From the NCBI RefSeq assembly GCF_024346715.1, contig NZ_AP024852.1:806001-870000 (forward strand): 64,000 bases of DNA, read 5' to 3'. The notes under the pieces are model-generated. The model did no database searches. It worked only from the letters and a program-made list of their open reading frames with translations, and was not told the DNA's origin. This document shows, in pieces, positions 43,541 to 52,980 of the stretch. The translations under genes and the position numbers were made by a program. The DNA comes from Photobacterium swingsii (GTDB lineage Bacteria > Pseudomonadota > Gammaproteobacteria > Enterobacterales > Vibrionaceae). Position 1 is the stretch's first letter; every line of letters begins with the position of its first letter.

Positions 43541-44791
43541 ATGCAATTGATTTCTGGTTTGGTCGGTATTCTGGCTTTAATTTTAATCGCTTATTTTTTA
43601 TCAGAGAAACGTTCACACATTAACTGGCGCACAGTATTAGGTGCGTTAGCCATTCAAATGATTTTTGCCGCTATTGTGTTATATAGCGAGAGTGGTCGTG
43701 CTGCACTGGGCGAATTTTCGAGTGCTGTACAAAACATCATTAATTTCAGCAATGAAGGTATTAGTTTTTTATTTGGTGGATTAGTTTCAGACAAAATGTT
43801 TGAGCTGTTTGCTGGCGGTGGCTTCATCATGGCTTTTCGCGTATTGCCTGTGGTGGTGTTTTTCTCGGCATTTGTCGCAGTATTGTATTACCTCGGTATT
43901 ATGCAATTTTTGGTGGGGACACTAGGCCGCGCTTTGTCGAAAGTCTTGGGCACTAGCCGCGCGGAGTCTATTTCAGCAACGGCAAATATTTTCTTGGGGA
44001 TTTCCGAAGCCCCATTAACAGTACGACCTTATATTGCGCGTATGACTCGTTCTGAGCTTTTTGCGGTTATGGTCGGTGGTATGGCGTCGGTAGCGGGTTC
44101 TGTTTTGGTTGGCTATTCCCAAATGGGGATCCCATTGGAATACCTATTGGCGGCGTCTTTCATGGCGGCCCCTGCAGGTCTAATGATGGCAAAGCTGCTT
44201 ATCCCTGAAACTGAGCAAACCTGCGACTCTGCGGAAAGCACGGAAGAAGAGAAGAAACCTGCCAACATTATTGATGCGGCAGCACAAGGTGCCCTTCAGG
44301 GGATGCAGCTTGCACTCAATATTGGTGCCATGTTGTTAGCCTTCATCAGCTTGATTGCGATGCTGAATGCGTTATTGGGGTGGGCGGGCTCACTGGCTGG
44401 TTTTGAAGGTTTATCGCTGGATTTAGTGTTTGGTTACTTATTCTTGCCGTTTGCTTATATTGCAGGTTTGTGGGATTTCGATGCCGCTCAGCAGATGGCA
44501 ACGTTATTTGGTACCAAAACAACCATCAATGAGTTTGTCGCGTTTTCTCAGCTAGCACCGATGATCGACAGTGGTGTACTCGATAAACGCACCGAAGTGA
44601 TCATTGCTTTTGCACTATGTGGTTTTGCTAACTTTGGTTCAATTGCAGTGTTACTGGGCTGTATGGGGCTGATGGCACAAACGCGTTATGATGAAATCGC
44701 GAAACTGGGCATGAAATCGCTGGTGGCAGCAACCTTAGCAAACTTATTGAATGCAACGGTTGCAGGCTTGTTTATTTCACTGGCGCTTTAA
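43541..44791 (+). CDS. NupC-family concentrative nucleoside transporter
   Basis: A 416-residue CNT-family symporter that imports nucleosides with sodium or protons. The family pattern is clear: GGGFIMAFRVLPVVVFFSAF (about 87-106), NIFLGISEAPLTVRPYI (about 148-164, containing the nucleoside-contacting residues), PAGLMMAKLL, and the C-terminal GFANFGSIAVLLG (about 361-373). Length is normal. The start ATG lacks a strong ribosome site. A 650-bp upstream region suggests regulation. Together with UshA it could serve nucleotide salvage. Confidence 0.92.
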   Translation: MQLISGLVGILALILIAYFLSEKRSHINWRTVLGALAIQMIFAAIVLYSESGRAALGEFSSAVQNIINFSNEGISFLFGGLVSDKMFELFAGGGFIMAFRVLPVVVFFSAFVAVLYYLGIMQFLVGTLGRALSKVLGTSRAESISATANIFLGISEAPLTVRPYIARMTRSELFAVMVGGMASVAGSVLVGYSQMGIPLEYLLAASFMAAPAGLMMAKLLIPETEQTCDSAESTEEEKKPANIIDAAAQGALQGMQLALNIGAMLLAFISLIAMLNALLGWAGSLAGFEGLSLDLVFGYLFLPFAYIAGLWDFDAAQQMATLFGTKTTINEFVAFSQLAPMIDSGVLDKRTEVIIAFALCGFANFGSIAVLLGCMGLMAQTRYDEIAKLGMKSLVAATLANLLNATVAGLFISLAL

Positions 44792-44815
44792 ATGTGCGAG
44801 TAACAAGCTAATAAA

Positions 44816-44838
44816 AAGGCCACGCAATGCGTGGCCTT
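44816..44838. terminator. Bidirectional terminator between nupC and fhs
   Basis: Perfect 10-bp stem AAGGCCACGC / GCGTGGCCTT with a three-base loop between convergent genes. Confidence 0.9.
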
Positions 44839-44865
44839 GTTGTTTCTATGGCTGAGCTTTGATGA

Positions 44866-46620
44866 TTAACTTAGGCCAATGATGTTGCCATCGGCATCAA
44901 TATCAAGATTCATGAAAGCCGGTTTTTCGGGTAACCCTGGCATGGTCATCACATTACCGCAAAGGGCATAAACAAAGCCCGCTCCCGCACATAACTTGAG
45001 TTCGCGAATAGGCAGAATAAAATCGCTTGGTGCCCCTTTAAGGCTTGGATCATGGCTGATTGACAGTGGGGTTTTTGCCATGCACACCGCAAGGTTATCG
45101 TGGCCTTGTGCCTTGAGTGCTGCCAGTTGTTGTTTCGCTAAGTCAGATAGTTCAACCCCGCGACAACCGTAGCCGACTTCAGCTACTATCATTAGCTTCT
45201 CTTCAAGCGGCTGTGATAACTGGTATAACGGCTTGAAGTTAGCCGGCGTCTCACAGGCTCTAACAACTGCTTGAGCAAGTTCAATGGCACCTTCGCCACC
45301 TTTACCAAAGGCTTCACTGATCGCAACATCGACATAAGTATCGAATGTTTCATTAGCAATCATATCTCTGAGTTGGTTAAGTTCAGCGTCGCTATCTTGT
45401 GGGAAACGGTTAACCGCTACCACCACAGGTACACCGTATTTTGCTGCGTTACGAATATGCCATTTTAGGTTATCAAAACCGGCAATAAGTGCTTTTTCAT
45501 CGGCTTCGAAAATGGCATCTGGCAGTGCTTGGCCAGGACGTAGGTCGTATAACCCCGAGTTTGCTTTTAAGCCGCGAAGTGTTGCAACCACTACGGCACA
45601 GTCAGCACCACGTCCAGCCTGCTGTGCTTTGATGTTACAGGCTTTTTCAAAGCCCATATCTGAACCAAAACCGCCTTCTGTGACAGTGAAATCACTGAGT
45701 TTGAGTGCAATACGGTCGGCAATAATCGAAGAGTTGCCGTGCGCGATATTAGCAAAAGGACCTGCGTGGATCAGTGTTGGTACGCCTTCGAGTGTTTGCA
45801 TTAAGGTTGGTTCGATGGCCTCACACATAGTCACGGCCATTGCACCTGCCACTTGCAAATCTTCTGCCGTCACAGGTTCGCCATCAAGGTTGTAAGCCAC
45901 CACAATGCGACCAATGCGTTGGCGCATGTCAGCAAGATCAGTTGAAAGCGCTAAAATAGCCATTAGCTCAGACGCTGCTGAAATATCGAATCCGTCTTCA
46001 CGTTCGATACCGTTAATGGTTTTTCCTTCTTCGTTTTTACCGACAGTGATCATGCGAAGGGCACGATCGTTGTGATCCATAACGCGGCGCCAAACAATAC
46101 GATTGCGATCGATACGAAGCGCAGGCAAGCCAGTTTTCTCACTAAATGCCTCGAAACCATGGCGATCTTCATGAAATACACGGGCATCAATAGCAGCAGA
46201 AGCGAGGTTGTGCGCCGCAGTCACTGCATGAATATCACCGGTAAGGTGCAAGTTGAGCTTTTCCATTGGCGCGACTTGTGAGTAGCCCCCGCCCGCAGCA
46301 CCGCCTTTAACACCAAATACTGGCCCCATTGAAGGTTGGCGAATACAGGCAATAACGTTTTGGCCTATTTTTGCTAAACCTTGTGATAGGCCAATGGTAG
46401 TCACGGTTTTACCTTCACCTAAAGGGGTGGGTGTAATGGCCGTGACTAGGATTTGTTTACCATCAGGCTGGTCGGCAAGACGCTTTAGGATTGATGTTTT
46501 GACCTTGGCTTTTAACGTCCCTTGGGGCGTTAAATCTTGCGGTTCAATACCCGCATTACGCGCGATGTGGTCAATAGGAGTGAGTGCGGTGTCGCGGCAA
46601 ATTTGAATGTCGCTTTTCAT
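44866..46620 (-). CDS. fhs: Formate-tetrahydrofolate ligase
   Basis: A 584-residue enzyme that makes 10-formyl-tetrahydrofolate from formate, ATP and THF. The ATP loop is [16 protein letters not shown] (about 63-78), followed by the signature [16 protein letters not shown] (about 102-117) and [13 protein letters not shown] (about 316-328). Slightly longer than most (about 556), with a normal N-terminus. The product feeds purine, formyl-Met and serine/glycine synthesis, and formate could come from pyruvate formate-lyase (pflA is in the window). A PurR-type operator lies 60 bp upstream of the start. Divergent from the kinase at 46968. Confidence 0.96.
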   Translation of the reverse strand: MKSDIQICRDTALTPIDHIARNAGIEPQDLTPQGTLKAKVKTSILKRLADQPDGKQILVTAITPTPLGEGKTVTTIGLSQGLAKIGQNVIACIRQPSMGPVFGVKGGAAGGGYSQVAPMEKLNLHLTGDIHAVTAAHNLASAAIDARVFHEDRHGFEAFSEKTGLPALRIDRNRIVWRRVMDHNDRALRMITVGKNEEGKTINGIEREDGFDISAASELMAILALSTDLADMRQRIGRIVVAYNLDGEPVTAEDLQVAGAMAVTMCEAIEPTLMQTLEGVPTLIHAGPFANIAHGNSSIIADRIALKLSDFTVTEGGFGSDMGFEKACNIKAQQAGRGADCAVVVATLRGLKANSGLYDLRPGQALPDAIFEADEKALIAGFDNLKWHIRNAAKYGVPVVVAVNRFPQDSDAELNQLRDMIANETFDTYVDVAISEAFGKGGEGAIELAQAVVRACETPANFKPLYQLSQPLEEKLMIVAEVGYGCRGVELSDLAKQQLAALKAQGHDNLAVCMAKTPLSISHDPSLKGAPSDFILPIRELKLCAGAGFVYALCGNVMTMPGLPEKPAFMNLDIDADGNIIGLS

Positions 46621-46679
46621 GTGGGCTCATACCTTTTTAAACAATGGGGAAGCACTGCTTTGAGCTGCTATGGCAGGTC

Positions 46680-46695
46680 ACGCAATCGTTTGCGG
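46680..46695. promoter_or_regulatory. PurR-type operator upstream of fhs
   Basis: ACGCAATCGTTTGCGG matches the PurR consensus ACGCAAACGTTTGCGT at 14 of 16 positions and sits about 60-75 bp before the fhs ATG. Sites of this kind give repression by PurR with hypoxanthine or guanine. The rest of 46621-46967 is A/T-rich and must also hold the promoter of the kinase operon; nothing else recognised. Confidence 0.75.
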
Positions 46696-46967
46696 TGGCT
46701 TTATACCACAATTTTATCATGCTTATATAGTTTTATTCCGATATATCTGTTGTTGATTTGTTGGTGTTTATAACACTATAAAAACCTCAATTCCGAGAAC
46801 TAGCTAAAAGTCTTTGAATTAATGACTTTGTCTCTTGTTTCAATTTTGTTAATTGTGTGGTCAGTAACAGAATTACTTTCATCGTGGTTGAATAAGCACT
46901 CAGGCTAAGGTTGGTAATCATTCCATGATGCAGCAAGCAGTAGGCAAACCATAACAAAGGAGTAACA

Positions 46968-48632
46968 GTGAATTGGAATCAGATGCGTTGGAGCCAACTC
47001 AATTTTCGCCGTCGGCTGCTGATTATCATGACAATGTCTGGGTTGCTCGAATTGTTCGTGCTTTCAGGGGCAGGCTTTAGCTATATCAAAAAATGGGAAT
47101 CTACCGACTTAGGTGAAAAGGCAATTGGTATTGCAGAGTATATTGCTCAAACGCCTGAGATTATACAGGCTGTTGAGTTACAAGACACTAAGGTATTACG
47201 GGAAGGCGTCGAACGTTTCCGTATCGCAATTGGCGCTGCTTTTATTGTGGTCGGTGATCACCAAGGCGTGCGGCTTGCTCACCCTATTGCAGAGCGCATT
47301 GGTAAACCGATGCGTGGGGGAGACAATAATAAAGCCCTTAAATATGGTCAGTCTTACATCTCTTATGCGAAAGGCTCGATGGGGCACTCTGTTCGCGGAA
47401 AGACCGCCATTTTTGATGCTCAAGGCAATATTATCGGGGTGGTCTCCGTTGGCTACTTACTCACAGGGATCCACGATAAATTACTGCCTTTTTTGATGTT
47501 TTTAATTGTGATGGCAATTATTGTGGTCATCGCGAATGGTTTGTTGGCCAGTATGCTAGCAAAGCGTTTTCAGCGTGCCTTATTAGGGTTTGAGCCTGAA
47601 GAAATTAGTCGTTTATATGCAGAGCAAGCGGCGATCATGGCAACGATTCGGGAAGGGATTGTTTGTATTGATAATCGTGGATACCTACGTGCGATTAACC
47701 GCAGTGCTTGTGCCATGCTGGGGGTCGACAAGGCATCGGCCATAGATAAGCCGATTCAACAAAGTTTGCCGGATAGTCGATTAGAGCGATTATTATCGAC
47801 GCAACAAGCAGAACATGATGTTGAACTATTTCTCAATGGTAAAGAGGTCGTTGCCAATCGAGAGCCGCTATTTCAGGCGGATAAGCAAATAGGGGCGGTG
47901 GCCAGTTTTCGTTTGAAAAATGAAATAACAGAGCTTAATCTTCAGTTGTCAAAAGTGACTGAATACGCAGAATTGTTACGGGCACAAACCCACGAGCACA
48001 GAAACAAATTAAACACGATAGCGGGGTTAATCCAACTTGGTGCGTATGATGATGTGTGCCAATTTATAGGTCAAGAAAGCCTGCATTATCAGAGTTTAAT
48101 TGGGTTCTTACGTGATGCCATCACAGAGCCATTAATTGCTGGCCTTTTGTTAGGAAAAAGTGAGCGAGCCCGTGAACTAGGTATGACACTCGTGATTGAT
48201 GAAGGCTGCCATTTAGAAAGGTTACCGCCTCATATTGCTGCGGAAGATATTGTTACCATAGTGGGAAATCTGATTGATAATGCTTTTGATGCCACCTTGT
48301 CTGCTAAACACACGAATGGTCAAGTGCATATTCATATCAGTGATTATGGTCAGGATATTATCATTGAAGTGGAAGACCGAGGTGTTGGGATCCCTGTCGG
48401 GGAAAATGCCGATTTATGGTTACAGCGTGGTGTGTCTTCGAAGAAAAAATCTAATCATGGGGTTGGGCTTTACCTGGTCTCACAATTAATGAAAAAGTAC
48501 GGTGGACAGCTAGAGATGGAAAACAGTGCGACCAATGTACCATTAGCCAGTGAGCAAGTAGCGACAGGGGCACGATTTACCCTTTATCTGCCAAAGAGTG
48601 AGCCAAGCGATGCGTGTAATACCCAAGTATAG
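46968..48632 (+). CDS. CitA/DcuS-type sensor histidine kinase
   Basis: A 554-residue kinase starting with GTG (AAGGAG 7 bp upstream). Helix 1 (about 17-40) and helix 2 (about 172-197) enclose a periplasmic sCache/PDC domain of about 130 residues, where CitA and DcuS bind citrate or C4-dicarboxylates; VGDHQGVRLAHP and GKPMRGGDN belong to its ligand pocket. A PAS domain (about 220-330) follows, then the SPOB_a-type dimerisation helix with His342 in THEHRNKLNTIAGLIQLGAY and the ATPase (NLIDNAFDA, VEDRGVGIP, SNHGVGLYLV). The response regulator follows 94 bp later. Likely carboxylate sensor. Confidence 0.9.
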   Translation: MNWNQMRWSQLNFRRRLLIIMTMSGLLELFVLSGAGFSYIKKWESTDLGEKAIGIAEYIAQTPEIIQAVELQDTKVLREGVERFRIAIGAAFIVVGDHQGVRLAHPIAERIGKPMRGGDNNKALKYGQSYISYAKGSMGHSVRGKTAIFDAQGNIIGVVSVGYLLTGIHDKLLPFLMFLIVMAIIVVIANGLLASMLAKRFQRALLGFEPEEISRLYAEQAAIMATIREGIVCIDNRGYLRAINRSACAMLGVDKASAIDKPIQQSLPDSRLERLLSTQQAEHDVELFLNGKEVVANREPLFQADKQIGAVASFRLKNEITELNLQLSKVTEYAELLRAQTHEHRNKLNTIAGLIQLGAYDDVCQFIGQESLHYQSLIGFLRDAITEPLIAGLLLGKSERARELGMTLVIDEGCHLERLPPHIAAEDIVTIVGNLIDNAFDATLSAKHTNGQVHIHISDYGQDIIIEVEDRGVGIPVGENADLWLQRGVSSKKKSNHGVGLYLVSQLMKKYGGQLEMENSATNVPLASEQVATGARFTLYLPKSEPSDACNTQV

Positions 48633-48726
48633 GCTTTTCACTGATTAGCAAGACGCTTACCTACCACCTGTGCCACACTGTGACTGGGCGAGGAGAGTGA
48701 CCATCATTGATAGCAAGGAGTGCAGA

Positions 48727-49413
48727 ATGTCAGTGAAACAAGTGATAATTGTAGAAGATGATGCTGGTATTGCTGAACTGCATCGACGTTGCCTCAGCCA
48801 GATTACCGGTATCGAAGTACAAGCGATGGCTCATAATTACCAAGAGGCACTGACCTTATTTGATGTGCTGACGCCAGATCTCGTTTTGTTAGATGTACAA
48901 CTGCCTGATGGAAGTGGACTGGACCTGCTTAGTATGCTTCGCGCCGAAAAACAGGAAACCGACGTGCTGTTGATCACTGCTGCGCGCGACGTCGAGACTT
49001 TGCAAGAAGCCATGCGTGGTGGTGTGGTGGACTATTTGCTTAAGCCTGTGGTGTTTAGCCGATTAGAGGCCTCCATTCATAAATACCTTGATACCCAAGT
49101 GACCATTGCTGAGTTAAATACCATCGACCAAAGCGACGTCGATGCTATGCTTGCACGTCAAAAAGAACACAGTACTCTGGGGGCGGGCAATACTGTCTTA
49201 CCCAAAGGGATCGATGCGGTAACACTGGATAAAGTGCGACAGCTATTTGCTTCTCATAACCAGCTAACGGCTGAAATGGCAGGGAAAATGATCGGCGCCA
49301 GCCGTACCACTGCCCGTCGCTATTTAGAATATTTGATCACCAGTCAAGAAGTTGAAGCAGACCTTCATTACGGCACGGTTGGGCGACCAGAGCGTGCCTA
49401 CCTAAAGCGTTAG
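48727..49413 (+). CDS. CitB/DcuR/DpiA-type response regulator
   Basis: A 228-residue regulator from the ATG at 48727 (AAGGAG at ideal spacing; an ATG at 48670 is in frame but lacks one). REC domain: acidic pair D11/D12, phospho-Asp56 in LVLLDVQLPDGSG, Lys in DYLLKPVVFSRL. The C-terminal DNA-binding domain (about 165-228) with ASRTTARRYLEYL is typical of the CitB family. Partner of the preceding kinase. A TTAAC-based dyad in front of tctC, about 7 kb away, is a possible target, by inference only. Confidence 0.88.
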   Translation: MSVKQVIIVEDDAGIAELHRRCLSQITGIEVQAMAHNYQEALTLFDVLTPDLVLLDVQLPDGSGLDLLSMLRAEKQETDVLLITAARDVETLQEAMRGGVVDYLLKPVVFSRLEASIHKYLDTQVTIAELNTIDQSDVDAMLARQKEHSTLGAGNTVLPKGIDAVTLDKVRQLFASHNQLTAEMAGKMIGASRTTARRYLEYLITSQEVEADLHYGTVGRPERAYLKR

Positions 49414-49426
49414 TCTGGTAGTCTGC

Positions 49427-50335
49427 TTAATCGTTGTCGGCGAGTTGCTGCGTAAAATGCGACTGCAAGTAATCGAGCAGTAACTGCATCTTTTTTGAAT
49501 CCGCTGCTCGTGGCGGGTACACGCCGTAAATTTGAATATCACTGAGCTGATAATCATTCAAAATCATCTGTAGTTTCCCTTTTTTTACCAACGGCAAGGC
49601 ATCGTATTGGGGTAAGCGGCCAATGCCATGTCCACCAACAACAAATGCGGTTCTTGCAGAGGCACTATTGGTGGTAATACTGCCTTGCATTTTGACATTG
49701 TAAGAGCGTGTTCCTTTGGTCAGTGTTTGAATTTTTGACGTCTTTTTATAGACCACCCATTCGTGATGTGCCAGTTCGGCTGGCGTTTGAGGTACTCCAT
49801 GTTGGTTGAAGTAGGACGGTGCTCCGCAAAGCACGTTTTTCATCGTCATGAGTTTACGAGCATATAGCCCAGAGTCGACCAAAGGTGCACCGCGGATCGC
49901 TAAATCAACACCTTCTTGGATAATATTAACGATGTCATCAGTGAGGTTAAGGTCGATTTCTATTTTAGGGTACAGAGTTTTAAAGGTATTTAGTGCCGGC
50001 ACTATGGTGTGCATACTGATGTTAACAGGCGCGCTAATCGTAATTTTTCCCTCTGGCTCTTCCCGTAAATTTTCAACTTGTTGATTGGCAGCAGCGGCTT
50101 CTTCACTGATCCGCTTACAGCGTAGGTAGTAGCGTTGTCCTGCATCGGTGAGACTGATACTGCGGGTTGTTCGATTCAAGAGTGGGATCCCAATATGATC
50201 CTCGAGCTTTTTAAGGTGATAACTCACCACGCCTCGTGAAATCCCTAGTTTACGTGCTGCGGCAGAAAAGCTGCCTTGCTCTACTATTTGAGCAAAGACC
50301 ACCATGCTTTTCAGTTGTTCAAAAGATACATCCAT
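49427..50335 (-). CDS. LysR-family transcriptional regulator
   Basis: A 302-residue LysR regulator. The helix-turn-helix is FSAAARKLGISRGVVSYHLK (about 23-42) with the wing GIPLLNRTTRSISLT. The CHxR-like middle part and the effector domain (about 90-295) are complete. It resembles the AaeR/PecT-like group often found next to oxidoreductases. It is divergent from the DJ-1-like gene at 50472, with 136 bp between, so it probably controls that gene and the linked yqhD. Confidence 0.88.
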   Translation of the reverse strand: MDVSFEQLKSMVVFAQIVEQGSFSAAARKLGISRGVVSYHLKKLEDHIGIPLLNRTTRSISLTDAGQRYYLRCKRISEEAAAANQQVENLREEPEGKITISAPVNISMHTIVPALNTFKTLYPKIEIDLNLTDDIVNIIQEGVDLAIRGAPLVDSGLYARKLMTMKNVLCGAPSYFNQHGVPQTPAELAHHEWVVYKKTSKIQTLTKGTRSYNVKMQGSITTNSASARTAFVVGGHGIGRLPQYDALPLVKKGKLQMILNDYQLSDIQIYGVYPPRAADSKKMQLLLDYLQSHFTQQLADND

Positions 50336-50471
50336 TACCTTGCCTCTATCGCTTAAAAAGCTTATTGGTTTAATTATTAGAACAATGATGCCAAGTTTAT
50401 CACCATTGTTTACTCGCCAGTGAGGGCATAGACTTTCATTACTTGCTCAATAGGATGACACGAGGCTACTA

Positions 50472-51149
50472 ATGAAAATTTTAATGGTGCTAACTTCACA
50501 CGATAAGCTCGGTAATACCGAACACAAAACAGGCTTTTGGGTAGAAGAGTTTGCTGCGCCGTATTACTGCTTCTTAGATGCGAATGCAGATATTACCTTA
50601 GCGTCTCCTGCTGGTGGGCAGCCGCCGATTGACCCAAATAGTGAACTTGAGCAGTCTCAAACTGAGGCAACAGAGCGTTTTAATCATGATGAAGATGCTC
50701 AACAGCAGTTGGCAAATACATTTAAATTGGCAGACGTTTCAGCGAAAGACTTTGATGCAATTTTTTATCCTGGTGGCCATGGTCCGTTGTGGGATTTGGT
50801 TGATGATGCAGACTCAATTGCTTTGATTGAATCATTTTGGCAAGACGGAAAGCCCGTTTCTGCTGTGTGTCACGCCCCAGCTGTGTTACTTAATGCTAAA
50901 GACCAGAATGGTGAGTTTATTATTTCGGGTAAAGCGGTGACTGGCTTTACAAATTCAGAAGAAACGGCTGTTGGTTTAGCTGAAGTAGTGCCATTCTTAC
51001 TGCAAGATGAATTAGTAAAACGTGGTGGACAGTTTGAGTCTGCACAAGATTGGCACCCTCTAGCCATTCAAGATGGCAGGCTGATCACAGGACAAAACCC
51101 AGCCTCGTCAGAAGCAGTAGCAGAAGCCTTATTAAACGCTTTAAAATAA
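50472..51149 (+). CDS. DJ-1/PfpI-family protein (type 1 glutamine amidotransferase-like)
   Basis: A 225-residue DJ-1-superfamily protein of the Hsp31-like class. The nucleophile elbow is AVCHAPAVLL (Cys near residue 137), the preceding acidic GFWVEEFAAPYY (about 21-32) supplies the conserved Glu, and FYPGGHGPLWDL (about 97-108) is the family block. Members of this class act on methylglyoxal or glycated substrates, or as holdases. It stands 93 bp before yqhD on the same strand; together the two genes suggest reactive-aldehyde detoxification under the divergent LysR. Confidence 0.87.
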   Translation: MKILMVLTSHDKLGNTEHKTGFWVEEFAAPYYCFLDANADITLASPAGGQPPIDPNSELEQSQTEATERFNHDEDAQQQLANTFKLADVSAKDFDAIFYPGGHGPLWDLVDDADSIALIESFWQDGKPVSAVCHAPAVLLNAKDQNGEFIISGKAVTGFTNSEETAVGLAEVVPFLLQDELVKRGGQFESAQDWHPLAIQDGRLITGQNPASSEAVAEALLNALK

Positions 51150-51242
51150 TTTAATCGACTATAGCGCGAGTAGGAATCCCCCGCTCGTGTTATAGCCATT
51201 GCATTCATAATAATGACATCGTAATTACGAAAGGAATGAGCA

Positions 51243-52394
51243 ATGCTTAATTTCACCTTCCATAACCCGACTAAAATTTTCTTTGGCGAAAATCAGATCG
51301 CTGCAATCGCTAAGCAAATCCCGACAGATGCTAAAGTACTTGTGACTTACGGCGGTGGTTCCATCAAGGCTAACGGTGTATACGACCAAGTTAGCGACGC
51401 GCTGAAAGATCACCAATGGAGTGAGTTTTCAGGCATTGAGCCTAATCCACAGTTTGATACTTTGATGAAAGCTGTTGCGAAAATTAAAGAAGAAGGCATT
51501 ACTTATTTACTTGCTGTTGGTGGTGGCTCTGTGGTCGACGGTACCAAGTTTATTGCCGCAGCGGCACGTTTTGAAGGCGCTGAGCCATGGGATATTTTGT
51601 CGAAGCATGCAAAAGTGACAGATGCCGTACCTATGGCTTGTGTGCTTACACTGCCAGCGACAGGTTCAGAAAGTAATACAGGGGCGGTGATCACGCGTGG
51701 TACGACTAAATTAGCGTTTATGTCGCCTTATGTTCAGCCTTTATTCGCCGTTTTGGATCCTAAAGTCACGTTAAGTTTGTCTGAGCGTCAGGTGGCGAAT
51801 GGTGTGGTTGATGCCTTTGTTCACACTATGGAGCAATACTTAACTTTCCCCGTGAATGCGAAAGTACAAGATCGCTTCTCTGAAGGCTTATTACTGAATT
51901 TGATTGAAGAAGGGCCGAAAGCCTTAGCGACGCCAGATGATATGGAAGTGCGCTCTAATATTATGTGGTCTGCAACCATGGCCTTAAACGGCTTGATTGG
52001 TGCTGGTGTTCCACAAGATTGGAGTACCCACATGATTGGTCATGAGCTAACTGGCCAATATGGTATCGACCATGCACGTACATTGGCAATTGTGTTGCCT
52101 GCTGTTATGAAAGTGCAGCGTGAGCAAAAACGTGGCAAGTTAGTTCAGTATGCACAACGTGTTTGGAACATAGTTGATGGCACTGAAGATGAAATCATCG
52201 ATCAAGCGATTGTGAAAACGGAAGCCTTCTTTAAAGAAATGGGGATGCCTGTTCGCCTAAGTGATGCAGATCTGGATGCTGCGAGTATCTATGTTTTAGT
52301 CGCGCAATTAGAAGCGCATGGCATGACAACGCTCGGTGAGCATGGCGACATGACACTAGATGTGAGTCGTAAAGTGTTAGAAGCGGCTCTATAA
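51243..52394 (+). CDS. yqhD: YqhD-type iron-containing alcohol dehydrogenase (aldehyde reductase)
   Basis: A 383-residue group III alcohol dehydrogenase. The cofactor loop is AVGGGSVVDGTKFIAAA (about 96-112), with TLPATGSESN (about 138-147). The metal-binding residues lie in DAFVHTMEQYL (Asp/His), MIGHELTGQYG and DHARTLAIVLP (His residues). It matches E. coli YqhD, an NADPH-dependent reductase of short-chain aldehydes including those from lipid peroxidation. AAAGGA precedes the ATG. It is downstream of the DJ-1-like gene and both may answer to the LysR protein. Confidence 0.92.
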   Translation: MLNFTFHNPTKIFFGENQIAAIAKQIPTDAKVLVTYGGGSIKANGVYDQVSDALKDHQWSEFSGIEPNPQFDTLMKAVAKIKEEGITYLLAVGGGSVVDGTKFIAAAARFEGAEPWDILSKHAKVTDAVPMACVLTLPATGSESNTGAVITRGTTKLAFMSPYVQPLFAVLDPKVTLSLSERQVANGVVDAFVHTMEQYLTFPVNAKVQDRFSEGLLLNLIEEGPKALATPDDMEVRSNIMWSATMALNGLIGAGVPQDWSTHMIGHELTGQYGIDHARTLAIVLPAVMKVQREQKRGKLVQYAQRVWNIVDGTEDEIIDQAIVKTEAFFKEMGMPVRLSDADLDAASIYVLVAQLEAHGMTTLGEHGDMTLDVSRKVLEAAL

Positions 52395-52456
52395 CCGAAA
52401 TGCCGTTTGACAATACGTATTGAGTTAGTGTGACTGGTTCAATTACGAACATGTTT

Positions 52457-52490
52457 AAAGCCCTGTGAGTGTAGACGAGCAGGGCTTTTT
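52457..52490 (+). terminator. Terminator after yqhD
   Basis: AAAGCCCTG / CAGGGCTTT with a 14-base loop and a T-run. The rest of the gap (52491-52727) is A/T-rich; I see only the likely upstream region of the small ORF at 52728. Confidence 0.75.
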
Positions 52491-52727
52491 GCATGAGCTT
52501 TAATAAATGATGATGCGCCATTGATATTATTATTGCGGATTAAAGTTACAGATAATGGTGCTATTAATTTTATAATTGCGAGCAAGTTATTGAATTTTAT
52601 AGCGCAAAGTTAACGTGCCACTGTCGATAGCTAAAAGTGGAAACTGGCTTTCCATTACTGGTTGTTTGCGGTTGTAAGACTTCTCTTTATTGTGCGTGCT
52701 CAGCCTATAAAAAGAAGATAAATACAA

Positions 52728-52880
52728 ATGAATAAACCAACTAACAACCAAGCCGTTACACATGCGATGCTGCCAGAAGAGCCTGTAACTAAGTGGCAGC
52801 ATACTGCGCTGCTCTCACTCTTTATTATGGCCAGTCTTATTAGTTTTGTGGTTGTGATGATTGAAGCAAATACCCGTTAA
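52728..52880 (+). CDS. 50-aa single-pass membrane protein
   Basis: A short gene with a purine-rich AAAGAAGA stretch before its ATG. The product has a polar N-terminus (MNKPTNNQAVTHAMLPEEPV), a KWQH segment, and one membrane helix (about residues 26-45, LLSLFIMASLISFVVVMI) with a short tail ending TR. No family recognised. A 45-nt hairpin (52908-52952) follows it. It lies between yqhD and the 3' end of tctA; codon use is ordinary and a helix of exactly membrane length is unlikely by chance. It may be expressed alone, as no other gene precedes it after the yqhD terminator. Confidence 0.55.
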   Translation: MNKPTNNQAVTHAMLPEEPVTKWQHTALLSLFIMASLISFVVVMIEANTR

Positions 52881-52907
52881 ATAGTCGTAAAAACGGATAT
52901 AAAACAA

Positions 52908-52952
52908 CGGCAATATAGGGATGAACGTTTTGGTTATACCGCTATATTGCCG
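52908..52952. terminator. Hairpin between the 50-aa gene and tctA
   Basis: CGGCAATATAG / CTATATTGCCG, 11 bp, with a 23-base loop, between convergent genes. T-rich but interrupted sequence follows on the plus strand. Confidence 0.6.
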
Positions 52953-52980
52953 CTATTTCTTATTTCATGTCTTTTATTTC

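Noticed and set aside
43284..43616. 110-codon minus-strand frame upstream of and into nupC
   Set aside because: Overlaps the nupC 5' end, has no recognisable domain and no ribosome site; most likely chance.
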